From NCBI RefSeq assembly GCF_000314735.2, contig NZ_KB375270.1:1550001-1614000 (forward strand): DNA of 64,000 nt. Direction: 5' to 3'. The translations under genes were made by a program, and so were the position numbers. Below are positions 8,627 through 17,849 of this stretch, one piece after another. Under the pieces are notes generated by a model. It had not been told where the DNA came from and ran no database searches. It was given only the letters and a program-made list of their open reading frames with translations. Position 1 is the first letter of the stretch, and each line of letters starts with the position of its first letter. The DNA is from Afipia felis ATCC 53690 (lineage in GTDB: Bacteria; Pseudomonadota; Alphaproteobacteria; Rhizobiales; Xanthobacteraceae).

Positions 8627-9232
8627 ACTCCGTTAACATCCGGTGATTTTACGGAAAGCACGGAGCCTTTTGAGCTTTTTTCGGCCTGGTTTCAGGAGGC
8701 GAGAGCCTCTGAGCCCAACGATCCCAATGCTATGGCGCTGGCCACTGCCGACGCGGACGGGATACCGGACGTCCGCATGGTGCTGATGAACGGCATCAGC
8801 CCCGAGGGGTTTGTGTTCTACAGCCACATCAACAGTGCCAAGGGGCGCGAGCTGGCCGCAAACCCGAACGCAGCTTTGCTGTTTCACTGGAAATCGCTAC
8901 GCCGGCAGGTGCGCGTCCGTGGGCCTGTCAGCCCCGTCAGCGATGCTGAGGCCGACACCTATTTCGCCACTCGTCCGAAGCAGGCGCAGATCGGCGCGTG
9001 GGCGAGCAAGCAAAGCCAGCCGCTCGAGAGCCGCCTCGCCTTCGAGAAGGCTATTGCGCTCAATGCGGCGAAATATGCGATCGGTGAAGTCCCTCGTCCG
9101 CCGGGCTGGAGCGGATGGCGGATCGTCCCGCAAACGATCGAGTTCTGGCACGACCGTCCCTTCCGCCTGCACGACCGCATCGTGTTCCAGCGCGAAGGTA
9201 ACGGCTGGATCAAGACCCGGCTCTATCCTTGA
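8597..9232 (+). CDS. pdxH: Pyridoxamine 5'-phosphate oxidase
   Basis: 211 residues. It oxidises pyridoxine or pyridoxamine phosphate to pyridoxal 5'-phosphate with FMN and oxygen, in the cytoplasm. Family features are continuous: substrate/FMN-binding segments [43 protein letters not shown], the [14 protein letters not shown] block, and the C-terminal dimerisation end with [12 protein letters not shown] and the final IKTRLYP. It is a single gene, divergent from a lipoprotein gene whose largest possible frame overlaps its first codons. An SDR gene follows 45 bases later on the same strand and may be co-transcribed. Confidence 0.97.
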   Translation: MNGPDSIQQQTPLTSGDFTESTEPFELFSAWFQEARASEPNDPNAMALATADADGIPDVRMVLMNGISPEGFVFYSHINSAKGRELAANPNAALLFHWKSLRRQVRVRGPVSPVSDAEADTYFATRPKQAQIGAWASKQSQPLESRLAFEKAIALNAAKYAIGEVPRPPGWSGWRIVPQTIEFWHDRPFRLHDRIVFQREGNGWIKTRLYP

Positions 9233-9277
9233 ACGATTCCACTGGCGTCTCTCTTTTTGTAAGTGAACAATCCTGTC

Positions 9278-10033
9278 ATGACCGCACCAACTTCCAATCA
9301 GCCACGCCGGACACTGCTGCTCACCGGCGCGAGCCGTGGCATCGGCCATGCAACCGTCATCCGCTTCTCCAGCGCAGGCTGGCGGGTCATCACCTGTTCG
9401 CGCCATCCGTTTCCCGAGCAGTGCCCGTGGGACGCCGGACCTGAAGATCACATTCAGGTCGATCTTTCCGATGTCGCCGACACCGAGCGCGCGATTCAGG
9501 AAATCCGCAGCCGTCTGGAAGGCGGCCAGCTCCATGCGCTGGTGAACAACGCGGCAATCTCCCCGAAGGCCGAGGGCGGCGGCCGGCTCGGCACCATCAA
9601 GACCGACAACGAGACCTGGGCGAAGGTCTTCCGCGTGAATTTTCTCGCGCCGGTATTTCTCGCGCGCGGCTTGATCGAGGAATTGAAAGCCACCAAGGGT
9701 TCGGTGGTGAACGTCACCTCGATTGCTGGCTCGCGCGTGCATCCGTTTGCCGGCGCGGCCTATGCGACATCGAAGGCAGCACTCGCCGCGCTGACTCGCG
9801 AGATGGCGTACGATTTCGGCAAGGTCGGGGTGCGCGTCAACGCCATCGCACCCGGCGAGATTGATACCTCGATCCTTTCGCCTGGCACGGAAAAGATCGT
9901 CGAGCAGCAAATCCCGCTGCAGCGGCTCGGCACGCCCGACGAAGTGGCGAAGATCATCTACGTGCTGTGCACCGAGACCTCATCCTACGTGAACGGCGCG
10001 GAAATCCACATCAACGGCGGACAGCACGTCTAG
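9278..10033 (+). CDS. Short-chain dehydrogenase/reductase
   Basis: 251 residues from the ATG; a GTG five codons upstream is a less likely start. Classical SDR: NAD(P)-binding TGASRGIGHA near the N-terminus, NNAA structural motif, catalytic Ser in VNVTSIAGS, YATSK with Tyr and Lys spaced Y-x3-K, and the PG motif in VNAIAPGEIDTS. The C-terminus SSYVNGAEIHINGGQHV is typical of the NAD(P)-dependent alcohol/3-ketoacyl reductase branch. Substrate cannot be inferred. It follows pdxH by 45 bases and precedes ligD by 58; both neighbours have unrelated roles. Confidence 0.9.
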   Translation: MTAPTSNQPRRTLLLTGASRGIGHATVIRFSSAGWRVITCSRHPFPEQCPWDAGPEDHIQVDLSDVADTERAIQEIRSRLEGGQLHALVNNAAISPKAEGGGRLGTIKTDNETWAKVFRVNFLAPVFLARGLIEELKATKGSVVNVTSIAGSRVHPFAGAAYATSKAALAALTREMAYDFGKVGVRVNAIAPGEIDTSILSPGTEKIVEQQIPLQRLGTPDEVAKIIYVLCTETSSYVNGAEIHINGGQHV

Positions 10034-10091
10034 CGCGGGAACCTGAACGCGGCCTTGCGGGTTTGTCCTCATCCCTCGCAAGGCGCTCCCC

Positions 10092-12758
10092 GTGGCACGC
10101 AAAAAGCTCTCGGTTTATCGCACCAAACGCGACTTCACGAAAACCGCGGAGCCAAGCGGTGCTGCGAAAGTCGCGCGTGGAAAATTGCCGCGCTTCGTCG
10201 TCCAGAAGCATGATGCGACCCGGCTGCATTATGATTTGCGGCTCGAGTTCGACGGCGTTTTCAAGTCTTGGGCCGTGACGCGCGGCCCTTCGCTCGACCC
10301 GAAAGACAAACGCCTTGCCGTCGAGGTCGAAGATCATCCGCTCGACTACGGCGATTTCGAAGGCACGATCCCGAAAGGGCAATACGGCGGCGGCACGGTG
10401 ATGCTGTGGGATCGCGGCTATTGGTACAGCGACGATCCGGAAGCAGGCTTCAGGAAAGGCGATCTCAAATTCGCGCTTGAGGGTGAGAAGCTGCATGGCG
10501 AGTGGGTGCTGGTGCGCATGCGTCATGATCGCAGTGGCGGCAAACGCACCAACTGGCTTCTCATCAAGCACCGCGACGACTATGCGCGTGAAGGAGATGA
10601 GAACGACATCCTCGATGAAGATCGATCGGTTGCCTCCGGCCGCACGATGGCGCAGATCGCGCAAGGCAAGGGGCGCGGACCGACGCCATTCATGATAGCC
10701 AAATCCGGCCGCGCGAAGGCCGACCGTGTCTGGCAATCGAACCACGGCATGGCCGCGAACCTGCGGGCCAGGTCCGAAACGAAAACGCTCACGCCATCCA
10801 AACGCGGAACGCAGGCGAAAGCTGCACGTAGGGTCGAGCGCCTGCCCGACTTCATCGCACCGCAACTGTGCAAATCCGTCTCTCGCCCTCCCAATGGCAG
10901 CGAATGGATTCACGAAATCAAATTCGATGGCTACCGGATGCAACTGCGCATAGAAGACAAGGAAGCTACGCTGCGCACGCGCAAGGGTCTTGACTGGACG
11001 GATAAATTCCCGGCCATCGCCAACGCCGCCGCCAAACTACCCAACGGCATCCTCGACGGCGAGATCGTGGCGCTCGATCACAACGGCCATCCGAGCTTCG
11101 CATCGCTGCAGGCTGCGTTGTCCGATGGCGCCACTGACCATTTGATCTTCTTTGCATTCGATCTCCTGTTCGAAGGAGATGCTGATTTGCGGCGACTTCC
11201 TTTGAGCGAACGCAAAGTACGCCTGAAATCACTCCTGAATAACAGCACCGGCAACGGCGTGATCCGCTACGTCGAACACTTCGAGACGGGAGGCGACGCG
11301 GTTCTGAAGTCGGCCTGTCGCTTATCGTTGGAAGGAATTATCTCAAAACGCACCGATGCACTTTATCATTCCGGCCGCGCCGAAAGCTGGGTGAAGGCCA
11401 AGTGCCGTTCTGGGCATGAAGTCGTCATCGGCGGCTGGAAGACCACTGCCGGCAAATTCCGCTCGCTGATGGTCGGCGTGCCGCATGATAACCACCTCGC
11501 CTATGTTGGCATCGTCGGCACGGGATATGGTCAGATTGTCGTCAAGCAGATCATGCCGGAGTTGAAGAAAGTCGCCTCGACGACCAATCCATTCGGCGGC
11601 AAGAACGCGCCTAGGAAAACGACCGGCATACATTGGGTGAAGCCCGAACTCGTCGCCGAGATCGAATTCGCCGGCTGGACCGGCGACAACATGGTGCGTC
11701 AGGCCGCGTTCAAGGGACTTCGCAAGGACAAGTCGGCGGGCGAAGTGCAAGTGGACGAGCCGTTCGCCACAACAGTCGCCGAACCCGCGCCACGCAAGAC
11801 CCGCGCGAAAAAATCAGCCAGCACATCATCGAAAGGCAGCGCAGTATCGTCGAAAAGCAACGCCGTCGTGATGGGCCTGACCATCTCAAAGCCGGACAAA
11901 CCGCTATGGCCCGACGACGGCAAGGGCGAGCCGATCACCAAGCTCGATCTTGCCCGCTACATGGAAGACATCGGCGAGCATCTGCTGCCGCATATCGAGG
12001 GGCGGCCCTGCTCCATCATCCGCGCACCGGACGGCATCGACGGCGAGACATTCTTCCAGCGTCACGCCATGGCCGGAATGTCGAACCTGATCGACGAGGT
12101 CCGCGTCTCCGGCGACAGAAAGCCGTATATCCAGATCGACCGCATTGAAGGACTTGTGGCCGCAGCCCAGATCGGCGGCGTCGAGTTTCACCCCTGGAAT
12201 TGTGCAGAAGGCGAACCCGAAGTGCCGGGCCGTCTCGTGTTCGATCTCGATCCCGCCCCCGATGTCGCCTTCACCGAAGTTATCAAGGCCGCGCGCGACA
12301 TGCATGATCGTCTCTCGTCGCTCGGGCTTGAGAGTTTCTGCAAGACCACCGGCGGCAAGGGACTGCACGTCGTCGCGCCGCTGAAAGACACAAAGAAAGA
12401 TCGCATCGACTGGAAAACGGCGAAGGCGTTCGCGCAGGCGGTCTGTCAGGCAATGGCCGCGGACGATCCGAAACGCTATCTGCTCAACATGTCGAAGGCG
12501 AAGCGCGAGGGAAGGATCTTCCTCGACTATCTGCGCAACGATCGGATGTCGACAGCGGTCGCGCCGTTCTCGCCGCGTGGGAGAAAATTTGCACCGGTTT
12601 CGATGCCGCTGACATGGACGCAAGTGCGCCCCGGTCTCGACCCGGTGAAATTCAGGCTGCGCACCGTGCCGCCACTTGTGAAAAAATCCAAAGCCTGGGC
12701 GGATTACGATCGCGCCGCACGCTCGCTCAAAAGCGCAATCAAAAAGATCGGAAGGTAA
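10092..12758 (+). CDS. ligD: Multifunctional non-homologous end-joining DNA ligase LigD
   Basis: 888 residues in the order phosphoesterase - ligase - polymerase. The 3'-phosphoesterase is at ~20-170 ([17 protein letters not shown], with the His/Asp/Arg metal site). The ATP-dependent ligase is at ~250-545, with the adenylated lysine Lys277 in EIKFDGYR and later motifs LDGEIVALD and GIISKR. The archaeo-eukaryotic primase-type polymerase is at ~595-885, with catalytic Asp718/Asp720 (FDLDP), TTGGKGLHV and Asp812. A Lys/Ser-rich linker (~565-590) joins ligase and polymerase. It repairs double-strand breaks with Ku, but no ku gene is within this window. It ends one base before the convergent cutA stop. 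Confidence 0.96.
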   Translation: MARKKLSVYRTKRDFTKTAEPSGAAKVARGKLPRFVVQKHDATRLHYDLRLEFDGVFKSWAVTRGPSLDPKDKRLAVEVEDHPLDYGDFEGTIPKGQYGGGTVMLWDRGYWYSDDPEAGFRKGDLKFALEGEKLHGEWVLVRMRHDRSGGKRTNWLLIKHRDDYAREGDENDILDEDRSVASGRTMAQIAQGKGRGPTPFMIAKSGRAKADRVWQSNHGMAANLRARSETKTLTPSKRGTQAKAARRVERLPDFIAPQLCKSVSRPPNGSEWIHEIKFDGYRMQLRIEDKEATLRTRKGLDWTDKFPAIANAAAKLPNGILDGEIVALDHNGHPSFASLQAALSDGATDHLIFFAFDLLFEGDADLRRLPLSERKVRLKSLLNNSTGNGVIRYVEHFETGGDAVLKSACRLSLEGIISKRTDALYHSGRAESWVKAKCRSGHEVVIGGWKTTAGKFRSLMVGVPHDNHLAYVGIVGTGYGQIVVKQIMPELKKVASTTNPFGGKNAPRKTTGIHWVKPELVAEIEFAGWTGDNMVRQAAFKGLRKDKSAGEVQVDEPFATTVAEPAPRKTRAKKSASTSSKGSAVSSKSNAVVMGLTISKPDKPLWPDDGKGEPITKLDLARYMEDIGEHLLPHIEGRPCSIIRAPDGIDGETFFQRHAMAGMSNLIDEVRVSGDRKPYIQIDRIEGLVAAAQIGGVEFHPWNCAEGEPEVPGRLVFDLDPAPDVAFTEVIKAARDMHDRLSSLGLESFCKTTGGKGLHVVAPLKDTKKDRIDWKTAKAFAQAVCQAMAADDPKRYLLNMSKAKREGRIFLDYLRNDRMSTAVAPFSPRGRKFAPVSMPLTWTQVRPGLDPVKFRLRTVPPLVKKSKAWADYDRAARSLKSAIKKIGR

Positions 12759-12759
12759 G

Positions 12760-13077
12760 CTAGCCGACTTCGCGCAGGAGCCAATCTCGATATTTCCCAC
12801 TGACACCATCGACCGGCAGCCGGACGATCTCCGGCGTATCGTAAGGGTGATGATCGAGAAGAAACGTTTCGAGCGCGGAATATTGAGCGGCCAGCGTCTT
12901 GAACAGGATCATCTGTTCGCCATCCTCGACGATCTTGCCCTCCCAGCGATAGCAACTCGAGATCGGAAGAGTCTGCGCGCAGGCTGCGAGACGAGCCTCG
13001 ATCACAGCTCGCGCTAGCTCTTTCGCCTGCTCCGCGCCGGCCACAGTGGTCATCACGATGCAAACGTTGTTGGTCAT
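12760..13077 (-). CDS. cutA: Divalent-cation tolerance protein CutA
   Basis: 105 residues, normal for this small trimeric ferredoxin-like protein. Matches include the N-terminal strand with the alternating pattern VCIVMTTVAG, the LARAVIEARLAACAQTLP segment, SCYRWEGKIVEDGEQMILFKT and the conserved HPYDTPEIVRLPV. Linked genetically to copper tolerance in E. coli, but its molecular role is still unsettled. It lies 26 bases downstream of corA on the same strand, so the two are likely one transcript joining a divalent-metal channel to a metal-tolerance protein. Its 3' end is one base from the end of convergent ligD. Confidence 0.93.
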   Translation of the reverse strand: MTNNVCIVMTTVAGAEQAKELARAVIEARLAACAQTLPISSCYRWEGKIVEDGEQMILFKTLAAQYSALETFLLDHHPYDTPEIVRLPVDGVSGKYRDWLLREVG

Positions 13078-13103
13078 CGCAAATCGCGCTCAACGTCTCG
13101 AAG

Positions 13104-14081
13104 CTACAGCCACTTCTTCCACTTGAAGAACATGTAAGGCAACACCGCGGCGAACAACATCGCAATCAGCGCCAGCGAATAGCCGTGCTGCCATTCCAGT
13201 TCCGGCATGATCTTGAAATTCATGCCGTAGATCGAGGCGATCAGCGTTGGCGGCATCAGCACCACCGCCATCACCGAGAACAGCTTGATGATGTTGTTCT
13301 GCTCGAGGTTGACGACGCCGAGCATTGCGTCGAGCACGAAGGTGATCTTGTTGGACAAATAGGACGCATGGTCGGTGAGCGACTGCACGTCACGCTGCAT
13401 GGTCTTGAACTGCGCCTTCTGCTCCTTGCTCCAGCGCCCGTTCTGATCGAGTTCGACGGTGACAAAGGAAATGACGCGCCCGATCGAAACCAGGCTTTCG
13501 CGAACCTTCGAGGTCAAATCACCCTTGCGACCGATGGTCAGAAGGATCTGGGAGTATTTGCGGGCGTGGCCGCGATCCGCCGAGGGCTCGAAAATATCGT
13601 TGCTCACGGTATCGACGTCCGATCCGAGGCGTTCGAGAATATCGGCGGAGCGATCGATGATCGCATCCAGCAGATCGAGCAAGATGGTGTCGCCCGTAAT
13701 ACCGGACGGACATGATCGTCCGAGCTTGGCAGCTACCAGCATGAAAGGCTTCGGTTCGTCGTAGCGCACGGTGACAAGACGATGCGCGGTCAGGATGAAC
13801 GACACCGGCGCGGTGCGCGGATTGCTGCCATCCGTGCCGCACATCAGGGTCGCAGTCATGTAACGCGCGCCGTTCTCGACATAGAGACGCGAGGAGATTT
13901 CGATCTCCTGCATATCCTCGCGGGTCGGGATTTCGATGCCGACCAGCTTCTCCACCGCCTTGTCCTCACCGGGAACCGGCGCCTTGAGGTCCAGCCAGAC
14001 GGCATTTTCGGGCAGCGCAGCGAGGTCGACGGTGTCCAGTTTTTTCAGCGAGCCTGCCGAAGGTGCGAATACGGACAGCAT
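13104..14081 (-). CDS. corA: CorA family magnesium/divalent metal transporter
   Basis: 325 residues from the ATG with AGGGG upstream; an earlier GTG-type start would add 22 residues not seen in the family. The large N-terminal cytoplasmic funnel (~1-260) ends in a long helix. Two C-terminal membrane segments follow, the first terminating in the signature YGMN that forms the periplasmic selectivity loop, and the protein ends KWKKWL. It works as a homopentamer importing Mg2+, and possibly Co2+ or Ni2+. cutA follows. No leader riboswitch was recognised in the ~300 bases upstream. Confidence 0.95.
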   Translation of the reverse strand: MLSVFAPSAGSLKKLDTVDLAALPENAVWLDLKAPVPGEDKAVEKLVGIEIPTREDMQEIEISSRLYVENGARYMTATLMCGTDGSNPRTAPVSFILTAHRLVTVRYDEPKPFMLVAAKLGRSCPSGITGDTILLDLLDAIIDRSADILERLGSDVDTVSNDIFEPSADRGHARKYSQILLTIGRKGDLTSKVRESLVSIGRVISFVTVELDQNGRWSKEQKAQFKTMQRDVQSLTDHASYLSNKITFVLDAMLGVVNLEQNNIIKLFSVMAVVLMPPTLIASIYGMNFKIMPELEWQHGYSLALIAMLFAAVLPYMFFKWKKWL

Positions 14082-14388
14082 AAAAATGGCCCCTGGCTGC
14101 GGCGGGATGTCACCTCGCCAGAACGCAAATTCGTTCGATTCGGGCAAGCCGGGGAGAAGCGAAAGGCCCGGGAAATGCCAATTCCGTGATTAGGGAGCGC
14201 CCCTCAAGGATGCTTGTCGCACAGAAGTGCGGCACCAATGTCACAGGTCGGATGCTGCGTAGCAAAACGCGCGCCGAATCTCTGGAATTGGGCGAAAACC
14301 TGATGTTTATAAACTGAAGCGATACTGCGGCGGCGCGTCGCTCCTTAGAGCCGTTTTTGATCTTTCGCCGCCACCGGGATTTACATCG
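14082..14388. other. Intergenic region between divergent corA and the L,D-transpeptidase gene
   Basis: This 307-base region should contain both promoters. The part near the transpeptidase holds TTGGGC, then 16 bases, then TAAACT (around 14288-14316), a weak candidate promoter. I see no convincing ORF, strong hairpin or known riboswitch. Confidence 0.5.
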
Positions 14389-15066
14389 ATGCCGTCGATC
14401 GTTTCCAAGTTTGCCGTCCTCGCCGCCGGCCTGATGCTGGCGGGCTGCATGCAGACAGCCCATTACGAGGCTATGAACGAAAACCTGCTCAAGCCGCGCG
14501 ACAAGGAATATCTGGCCAAGGTTTCCTACGTCAAAACGCCGGTCGCTGAGCCGTTCCGCCGCGCCATCGTTGAATACCACCGCAAGGAAGCGCCCGGTTC
14601 CATCGTGGTCGATTCCGACAACCACTACCTTTATTACGTCCTCGATGGCGGCAAGGCGATCCGCTACGGCATCACTGTCGGCGAGGAAGCCATGGCCTGG
14701 TCCGGCATTGCCAAGGTCGGCGCCATGACCGAATGGCCGGATTGGCACCCCACGCCGGGCGAGATCAAGCGCCTCGGCGTTCCGACCTTCGTCAAGGGCG
14801 GCCCGGACAATCCGATGGGTTCGCGCGCGATCTATCTGTACTCCGGCGGCAAGGACACGCTGTTCCGCATTCACGGCACCAACCAGCCGGAATATATCGG
14901 AGCGTCGATTTCCTCAGGCTGCATCCGCATGACCAACGAGGACGTCATCGACCTGTACAACAAGGTCAAGATGGGTGCGATCGTCGTCGTGCTCGATCCC
15001 AAGCAGGGCGACTCGCCTTACAATTCGAAGATGGCGCTGCAGGGCGGCGGTTCGACTTACCAGTAA
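14389..15066 (+). CDS. L,D-transpeptidase lipoprotein (YkuD domain)
   Basis: 225 residues. A signal sequence with lipobox (LMLAGC, Cys20) indicates a lipoprotein facing the periplasm. The YkuD catalytic domain spans ~65-200 and carries the signature His162 (IHGTNQPEYIG), then SISSGCIRM with nucleophile Cys178 and Arg180. Such enzymes form 3-3 peptidoglycan cross-links or attach proteins to peptidoglycan. The C-terminal tail (QGGGSTYQ) is Gly-rich. The gene is divergent from corA and is followed by a strong terminator, so it is probably monocistronic. Confidence 0.94.
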   Translation: MPSIVSKFAVLAAGLMLAGCMQTAHYEAMNENLLKPRDKEYLAKVSYVKTPVAEPFRRAIVEYHRKEAPGSIVVDSDNHYLYYVLDGGKAIRYGITVGEEAMAWSGIAKVGAMTEWPDWHPTPGEIKRLGVPTFVKGGPDNPMGSRAIYLYSGGKDTLFRIHGTNQPEYIGASISSGCIRMTNEDVIDLYNKVKMGAIVVVLDPKQGDSPYNSKMALQGGGSTYQ

Positions 15067-15090
15067 GTCCTGCAATCCATCCGAAGAACA

Positions 15091-15116
15091 AAACGCCGCC
15101 CCACGGGCGGCGTTTT
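15091..15116 (+). terminator. Terminator between L,D-transpeptidase and extensin-like genes
   Basis: A stem AAACGCCGCC/GGCGGCGTTT with a short loop, followed by TT. It lies between convergent genes and has A-rich sequence on its left side, so it can act on both strands. Confidence 0.85.
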
Positions 15117-15136
15117 TCATTGGGCGTACATGGCCG

Positions 15137-16054
15137 CTAACGCGCGGGCGTGTCGCTCTGTTTTTCCGCAGCATCACCGGAAGCCGCAGCGCCCTGTCCC
15201 TGCCCTTCGGCACGCGGCGCTTCCTCGGGCCGCTCCGCAGGGAGCAGCGGTGACGTCTCCGGCAGCGGATCGTACACATTCCACTGACACAGCTTGAAAT
15301 TGTTACGGCGCTGGGCGAGGTCGAGGTGGATGTGGTCCTCGTGATACCAGTCTGAGCCCGGCCCAAGCACGGTGGTGAAGCGGGTACACACCGACCACAG
15401 CACCTTCTCGCGAATCTCGCGCGACAGTGTGCGGTCAGTCAGTGACAGCTTGGTGCCATTGGCAAGGTCGAGGCTGCGGACATCAATCGCATTCGCCTTG
15501 CCGTGCTCCGACAGCTTGGCTCCCTTTACCCGGTTGCGCCCGCGGCACTCGTAGGAATCGAAATTGTCGAGGCCGCTGAGAATGGAGCCGAGCCCTTCCG
15601 CAAGCGGCGCGGCATCGTCGCGCACCCAGTCCGCCACAGCCTTCGCCATCTCACAGCGTAGCGTCGCCGCCGGTTTGAGGCTGACGCGCTGGCCGCCTCG
15701 CAACACCACCGCCTCGAGTTTCACCAGATCGTCGCCACCACATCCACTGGCCTCATGAATCGGCGCGATCGACGGTGCGATGGCAATGTCATCGGTCAAT
15801 GCGCGACGGCAAGCCGAGAGCTCAGGTGCGGACGGCGGTGCGGGAGTGACGGTCTTGTCCTGCTCCGGAGTGGGCGCAGCGTTCGGTACTTCGGCTGCTG
15901 GAGCCTCCGCAGGGCGGGGCCGCGGCAATGGCGTGGACGCCATTGCTTCATTTGAAATGGCGCACGACAGGCCTAACGTAAGAACCGCAACGCCTGCGCT
16001 CCAGCGCAGTCCCGCGCGATGACTTCGGCAATACGGCATCGGCGGGCAAGGCAT
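15137..16054 (-). CDS. Extensin-like family protein (secreted)
   Basis: 305 residues with an N-terminal signal peptide (~12-40, hydrophobic GVAVLTLGLSCAIS, cleavage near AMA-S). A Pro/Ala-rich linker follows (~41-78), then the extensin-like domain (~78-260) with four or more Cys and the metallo-peptidase-like motifs LSEHGKANAIDV and WYHEDHIHLDLA. The His and Asp of these motifs resemble the zinc site of D-Ala-D-Ala/VanY-type peptidases, so cell-wall peptide cleavage is a reasonable guess. The tail is acidic and low complexity. The exact ATG is uncertain; a second Met lies five codons later. Confidence 0.85.
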   Translation of the reverse strand: MPCPPMPYCRSHRAGLRWSAGVAVLTLGLSCAISNEAMASTPLPRPRPAEAPAAEVPNAAPTPEQDKTVTPAPPSAPELSACRRALTDDIAIAPSIAPIHEASGCGGDDLVKLEAVVLRGGQRVSLKPAATLRCEMAKAVADWVRDDAAPLAEGLGSILSGLDNFDSYECRGRNRVKGAKLSEHGKANAIDVRSLDLANGTKLSLTDRTLSREIREKVLWSVCTRFTTVLGPGSDWYHEDHIHLDLAQRRNNFKLCQWNVYDPLPETSPLLPAERPEEAPRAEGQGQGAAASGDAAEKQSDTPAR

Positions 16055-16179
16055 TCCGGAATTCGAATTCCTGCAGAACGATAAAAACGGCGGCGCAACC
16101 GCGCCCTTTCACACAAGCATAGAATGCTATGCGGCCGCTACCAATTCCGGCCGCCGCATCGATACGATAGAACGGCAGC

Positions 16180-16908
16180 ATGGGGCTGATTCTTGTTCTT
16201 ATCGTGGGGCTCGCGGCCGGTATCCTCAGCGGGACCGTCGGAACCGGCTCCTCCATCATGCTGGTGCCGGTTCTAGCCACGATCTACGGCCCGAAGGCGG
16301 CCGTTCCGATCATGGCCGTCGCGGCGTTGATGGCGAATCTCTCCCGCATTCTGGTGTGGTGGCGCACGGTCGATTGGCGTGCCTTCACCGCCTACGGCAT
16401 CACCGGCGGACCGGCTGCATATTTCGGCGCGCAGACGCTGCTGATCCTGCCGAGCCGCGCCGTCGATCTCACCATCGGACTGTTCCTGATCTCGATGATT
16501 CCGATCCGGCACTGGCTCGCCAAACGCATGATCCGGCTGAAGCTGTGGCACCTGGCGATCGCGGGTGCGGTGATCGGTTTCCTGACCGGGATCGTGGTCT
16601 CCACCGGGCCGATTTCCGTTCCGGTGTTCCTCGGCTACGGGCTGGTGAAGGGGGCCTTTCTCGCGACGGAGGCCGCCTCCTCGCTTGTGATCTACGTCGT
16701 CAAGGTGCTGACCTTCCAGACAAGCGGCGCGCTGCCGTGGGACCTCGCGCTGAAGGGGCTCATCACCGGCTTTTCGATCATGGCAGGCACGTTCATCGCC
16801 AAACCGTTCGTGCTGCGCCTCTCGCCGGATACCTTCCGCCATATCATGGACGGACTGATGCTGATCTCGGGCCTGACCATGATCTGGAATGCGGTATTTG
16901 CGGCGTGA
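16180..16908 (+). CDS. Sulfite exporter TauE/SafE (TSUP) family permease
   Basis: 242 residues with 7-8 predicted membrane segments. The N-terminal half begins GLILVLIVGLAAGILSGTVGTGSSIMLVPVL, carrying the Gly-rich motif typical of TSUP proteins; a second, related hydrophobic block contains TGIVVSTGPISVPVFLGYGL. Members move sulfite, sulfoacetate or other organic anions across the inner membrane; the substrate here is unknown. It stands alone, 86 bases before a DUF1499 protein. A second, distantly related TSUP gene is at 59738-60472. Confidence 0.9.
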   Translation: MGLILVLIVGLAAGILSGTVGTGSSIMLVPVLATIYGPKAAVPIMAVAALMANLSRILVWWRTVDWRAFTAYGITGGPAAYFGAQTLLILPSRAVDLTIGLFLISMIPIRHWLAKRMIRLKLWHLAIAGAVIGFLTGIVVSTGPISVPVFLGYGLVKGAFLATEAASSLVIYVVKVLTFQTSGALPWDLALKGLITGFSIMAGTFIAKPFVLRLSPDTFRHIMDGLMLISGLTMIWNAVFAA

Positions 16909-16994
16909 ATTCGCCGTTCTGCGGCTTCCCTCACCGCACGGAAATGCGCTAGGTCAGGCCATCGGCGCATCCCCTAGCGCCCGTGGATCGTCGA

Positions 16995-17849
16995 ATGGCC
17001 CGCCGCTTTTCCGCCGCCTATCAGAAGGAGCCGATCTCCGCCCTCGCCTCCTGGGCGCGGCGGATGGCGATCTTCTCTCTGGTCGCTACCCTCGCTTCGG
17101 TGTTGGTGGTGCGTTTCGGCTTTCTCGATTTCCGTCCGGCGCTCGCTACCTTCTTCGGGGCGCTCGCGCTCGCCGGTATTTCCATTCTTCTGTGCTTCGC
17201 CGCGTTCGCCGCCATCTGGCAGAACGGATCGCGCGGCATGACGCGCGTTTTGTTAGCGCTGCTGATCAACGCCCTGATCCTGGCCTACCCGGCCTATCTC
17301 GCAATCCAGTATCAACGCCTGCCGCGCCTTTACGACATCTCGACCGATCCGATCGATCCGCCCCGCTTCGATGCGCTTGCCCGCCTGCGCGCGGCCGACG
17401 GCGCTAATCCCGCTGCCTATGCCGGGCTCTATTCCGCCGAACAGCAGCGCAAGGCCTACCCAAACATCGAGCCGATCCTGCTCGATTTATCGCCGCAGCG
17501 GGCCTACGAGATGGCGTTGCACCTCGTCACGCGCCGTAAGTGGCTGATTATCGACGACCGTCCACCCGTGCCGCCGCAGCGGATCGGACGGATCGAAGCC
17601 GTGGCGCGCACGCTCGTCATGGGGCTGCGCGAGGACGTATCGATCCGCATCACGCCCGACGACGATGGATCGCGTGTCGATATGCGCTCGTCCTCACGCT
17701 ATTTCGAGCACGATTTCGGCAGCAACGCCGCGCGCATCAGCGCCTTCGCGAGCGACCTCAACGACGCAGCCGACAACGCCAAGCCTGAAAAAAAGATTTT
17801 CGCGCCGGCCAAGCAGCAGCCTCAGCCCAAGGGCACCAAGAGGCGATAA
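16995..17849 (+). CDS. DUF1499 domain membrane protein
   Basis: 284 residues from the ATG; a GTG four codons earlier is possible. The N-terminal third has three hydrophobic segments (~27-48, 52-78, 85-110), so it is an inner-membrane protein. The rest (~115-250) matches the DUF1499 pattern, including PRFDALARLR, YPNIEPILLDLSPQRAYEMAL, RIEAVARTLVMGLREDVSIRI and SRYFEHDFGSNAARISAF. Function unknown. The Lys/Pro/Gln-rich tail runs 28 bases into the 3' end of the convergent metallo-hydrolase gene. Confidence 0.88.
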   Translation: MARRFSAAYQKEPISALASWARRMAIFSLVATLASVLVVRFGFLDFRPALATFFGALALAGISILLCFAAFAAIWQNGSRGMTRVLLALLINALILAYPAYLAIQYQRLPRLYDISTDPIDPPRFDALARLRAADGANPAAYAGLYSAEQQRKAYPNIEPILLDLSPQRAYEMALHLVTRRKWLIIDDRPPVPPQRIGRIEAVARTLVMGLREDVSIRITPDDDGSRVDMRSSSRYFEHDFGSNAARISAFASDLNDAADNAKPEKKIFAPAKQQPQPKGTKRR

